Shown here one piece after another: positions 63,717 through 64,000 of a stretch of DNA of 64,000 bases. The translations under genes and the position numbers were made by a program. How positions within the stretch are numbered: position 1 is the stretch's first letter; each line of letters starts with the position of its first letter. The stretch spans positions 62,001 through 126,000 of the forward strand of contig SJCO01000010.1 of NCBI GenBank assembly GCA_005217565.1, read 5' to 3'. The notes under the pieces were generated by a model. The model did no database searches. It saw only the letters and a program-made list of their open reading frames with translations, and was not told the origin of the DNA. Source of the DNA: Puteibacter caeruleilacunae. Lineage in GTDB: Bacteria > Bacteroidota > Bacteroidia > Bacteroidales > Prolixibacteraceae.

Positions 63717-64000
63717 ATGAAGAAACAAATATTAGTTACCGGTGGTACTGGGTACATCGGATCACACACAGTGGTAGAGTTGCAACAAGAAGGTTTTGAT
63801 GTTGTTATTGTTGATAACCTTTCAAATTCTAAAATTGAAGTGCTTGACAGCATTGAGAAGATCTCAGGAATTCGTCCTGCATTTGAAAACTTCGACTTAG
63901 CTGATGCAACTAAGACTGATGAATTTTTCGCCAAATACACCAATGTAGAGGCAATCATTCATTTTGCTGCATCTAAAGCTGTAGGAGAGTCGGTTGAACT
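63717..64000 (+). CDS. galE: UDP-glucose 4-epimerase, N-terminus only (cut by window edge)
   Basis: The first 94 codons are present. The sequence starts MKKQILVTGGTGYIGSHT, an extended SDR Rossmann motif (GGTGYIG), then VVELQQEGFDVVIVDNLSNS and FHFAASKAVGES-like VEAIIHFAASKAVGES, which fit GalE. It interconverts UDP-glucose and UDP-galactose for cell-surface glycans. A good Shine-Dalgarno AAGGAG (63702-63707), 9 bp before the ATG, fixes the start. The catalytic YxxxK lies outside the window. Confidence 0.92.
   Translation, partial: MKKQILVTGGTGYIGSHTVVELQQEGFDVVIVDNLSNSKIEVLDSIEKISGIRPAFENFDLADATKTDEFFAKYTNVEAIIHFAASKAVGESVE

Overview
The window comes from a chromosome of a member of the Bacteroidota, probably an environmental Bacteroidales/Marinilabiliales-type organism (the order is inferred, not proven). 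The evidence is a complete type IX secretion/gliding core (porP-gldK-gldL-gldM-gldN plus an extra gldK paralogue and a gldA-type ATPase), a one-piece hybrid two-component regulator, an ECF sigma/FecR pair, many promoters with the Bacteroidota -7 element TAnnTTTG, few Shine-Dalgarno sequences, and AT-rich DNA. No rRNA, tRNA, CRISPR array, prophage or insertion sequence was seen.

Layout. 0-6.5 kb: FecR-type anti-sigma (cut by the window edge), ECF sigma, transaldolase, and a 1266-residue hybrid two-component sensor/regulator. 6.8-9.3 kb: zinc ABC importer. 9.5-16.5 kb: yidD, class A penicillin-binding protein, topoisomerase I, and an arginase-fold protein with degenerate metal ligands. 16.6-23.8 kb: type IX secretion operon. 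24-27.3 kb: outer-membrane DUF5020 barrel with an NCS2 purine permease, then ferrochelatase. 27.5-30.4 kb: an operon of a Tat-exported Gfo/Idh/MocA oxidoreductase and a tetraheme cytochrome fused to a SUMF1 domain. 30.7-43.2 kb: comF, metK behind a SAM-II-like riboswitch, gldA, ispG, a methylthioadenosine salvage cluster (mtnA, class II aldolase, mtnP), metG, an LD-carboxypeptidase, yraN and a lone receiver domain. 43.3-46.5 kb: small genes and a C1 peptidase. 46.8-51.3 kb: a Pit phosphate transporter with a PhoU-like tail, divergent from a PhoR/PhoB-like pair, with four 11-bp direct repeats between them. 51.4-55.5 kb: SPOR lipoprotein, PAP2 protein, rpoN, asnS. 56-62.4 kb: GH2 beta-mannosidase, DUF1080 lipoprotein, and a membrane-spanning regulator (PLC-like domain, LamG, one membrane helix, winged helix, BTAD-like domain). 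62.5-64 kb: HU-like/SPOR protein and the start of galE.

The most interesting result joins two distant places. The promoters of the cytochrome-SUMF1/Gfo-Idh-MocA operon and of the DUF1080 gene, 29 kb apart, both carry a tandem AGGGGyAA repeat with a 12-bp period, ending 19-20 bp upstream of a perfect -7 element. One copy lies next to the membrane-spanning LamG regulator. I infer a small regulon for oxidation and cleavage of glycosides at the cell surface or in the periplasm, under an undescribed kind of membrane-bound transcription factor.

Other points: a SAM-II-like riboswitch with its own promoter at metK; a PHO-box-like array at the phosphate transporter; intergenic repeat families (a 90-bp dispersed element, and heptanucleotide arrays in three spacers); and a probable untranslated transcript at about 45.69 kb. 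For several genes the likely start lies inside the longest open frame; these are noted in the entries.
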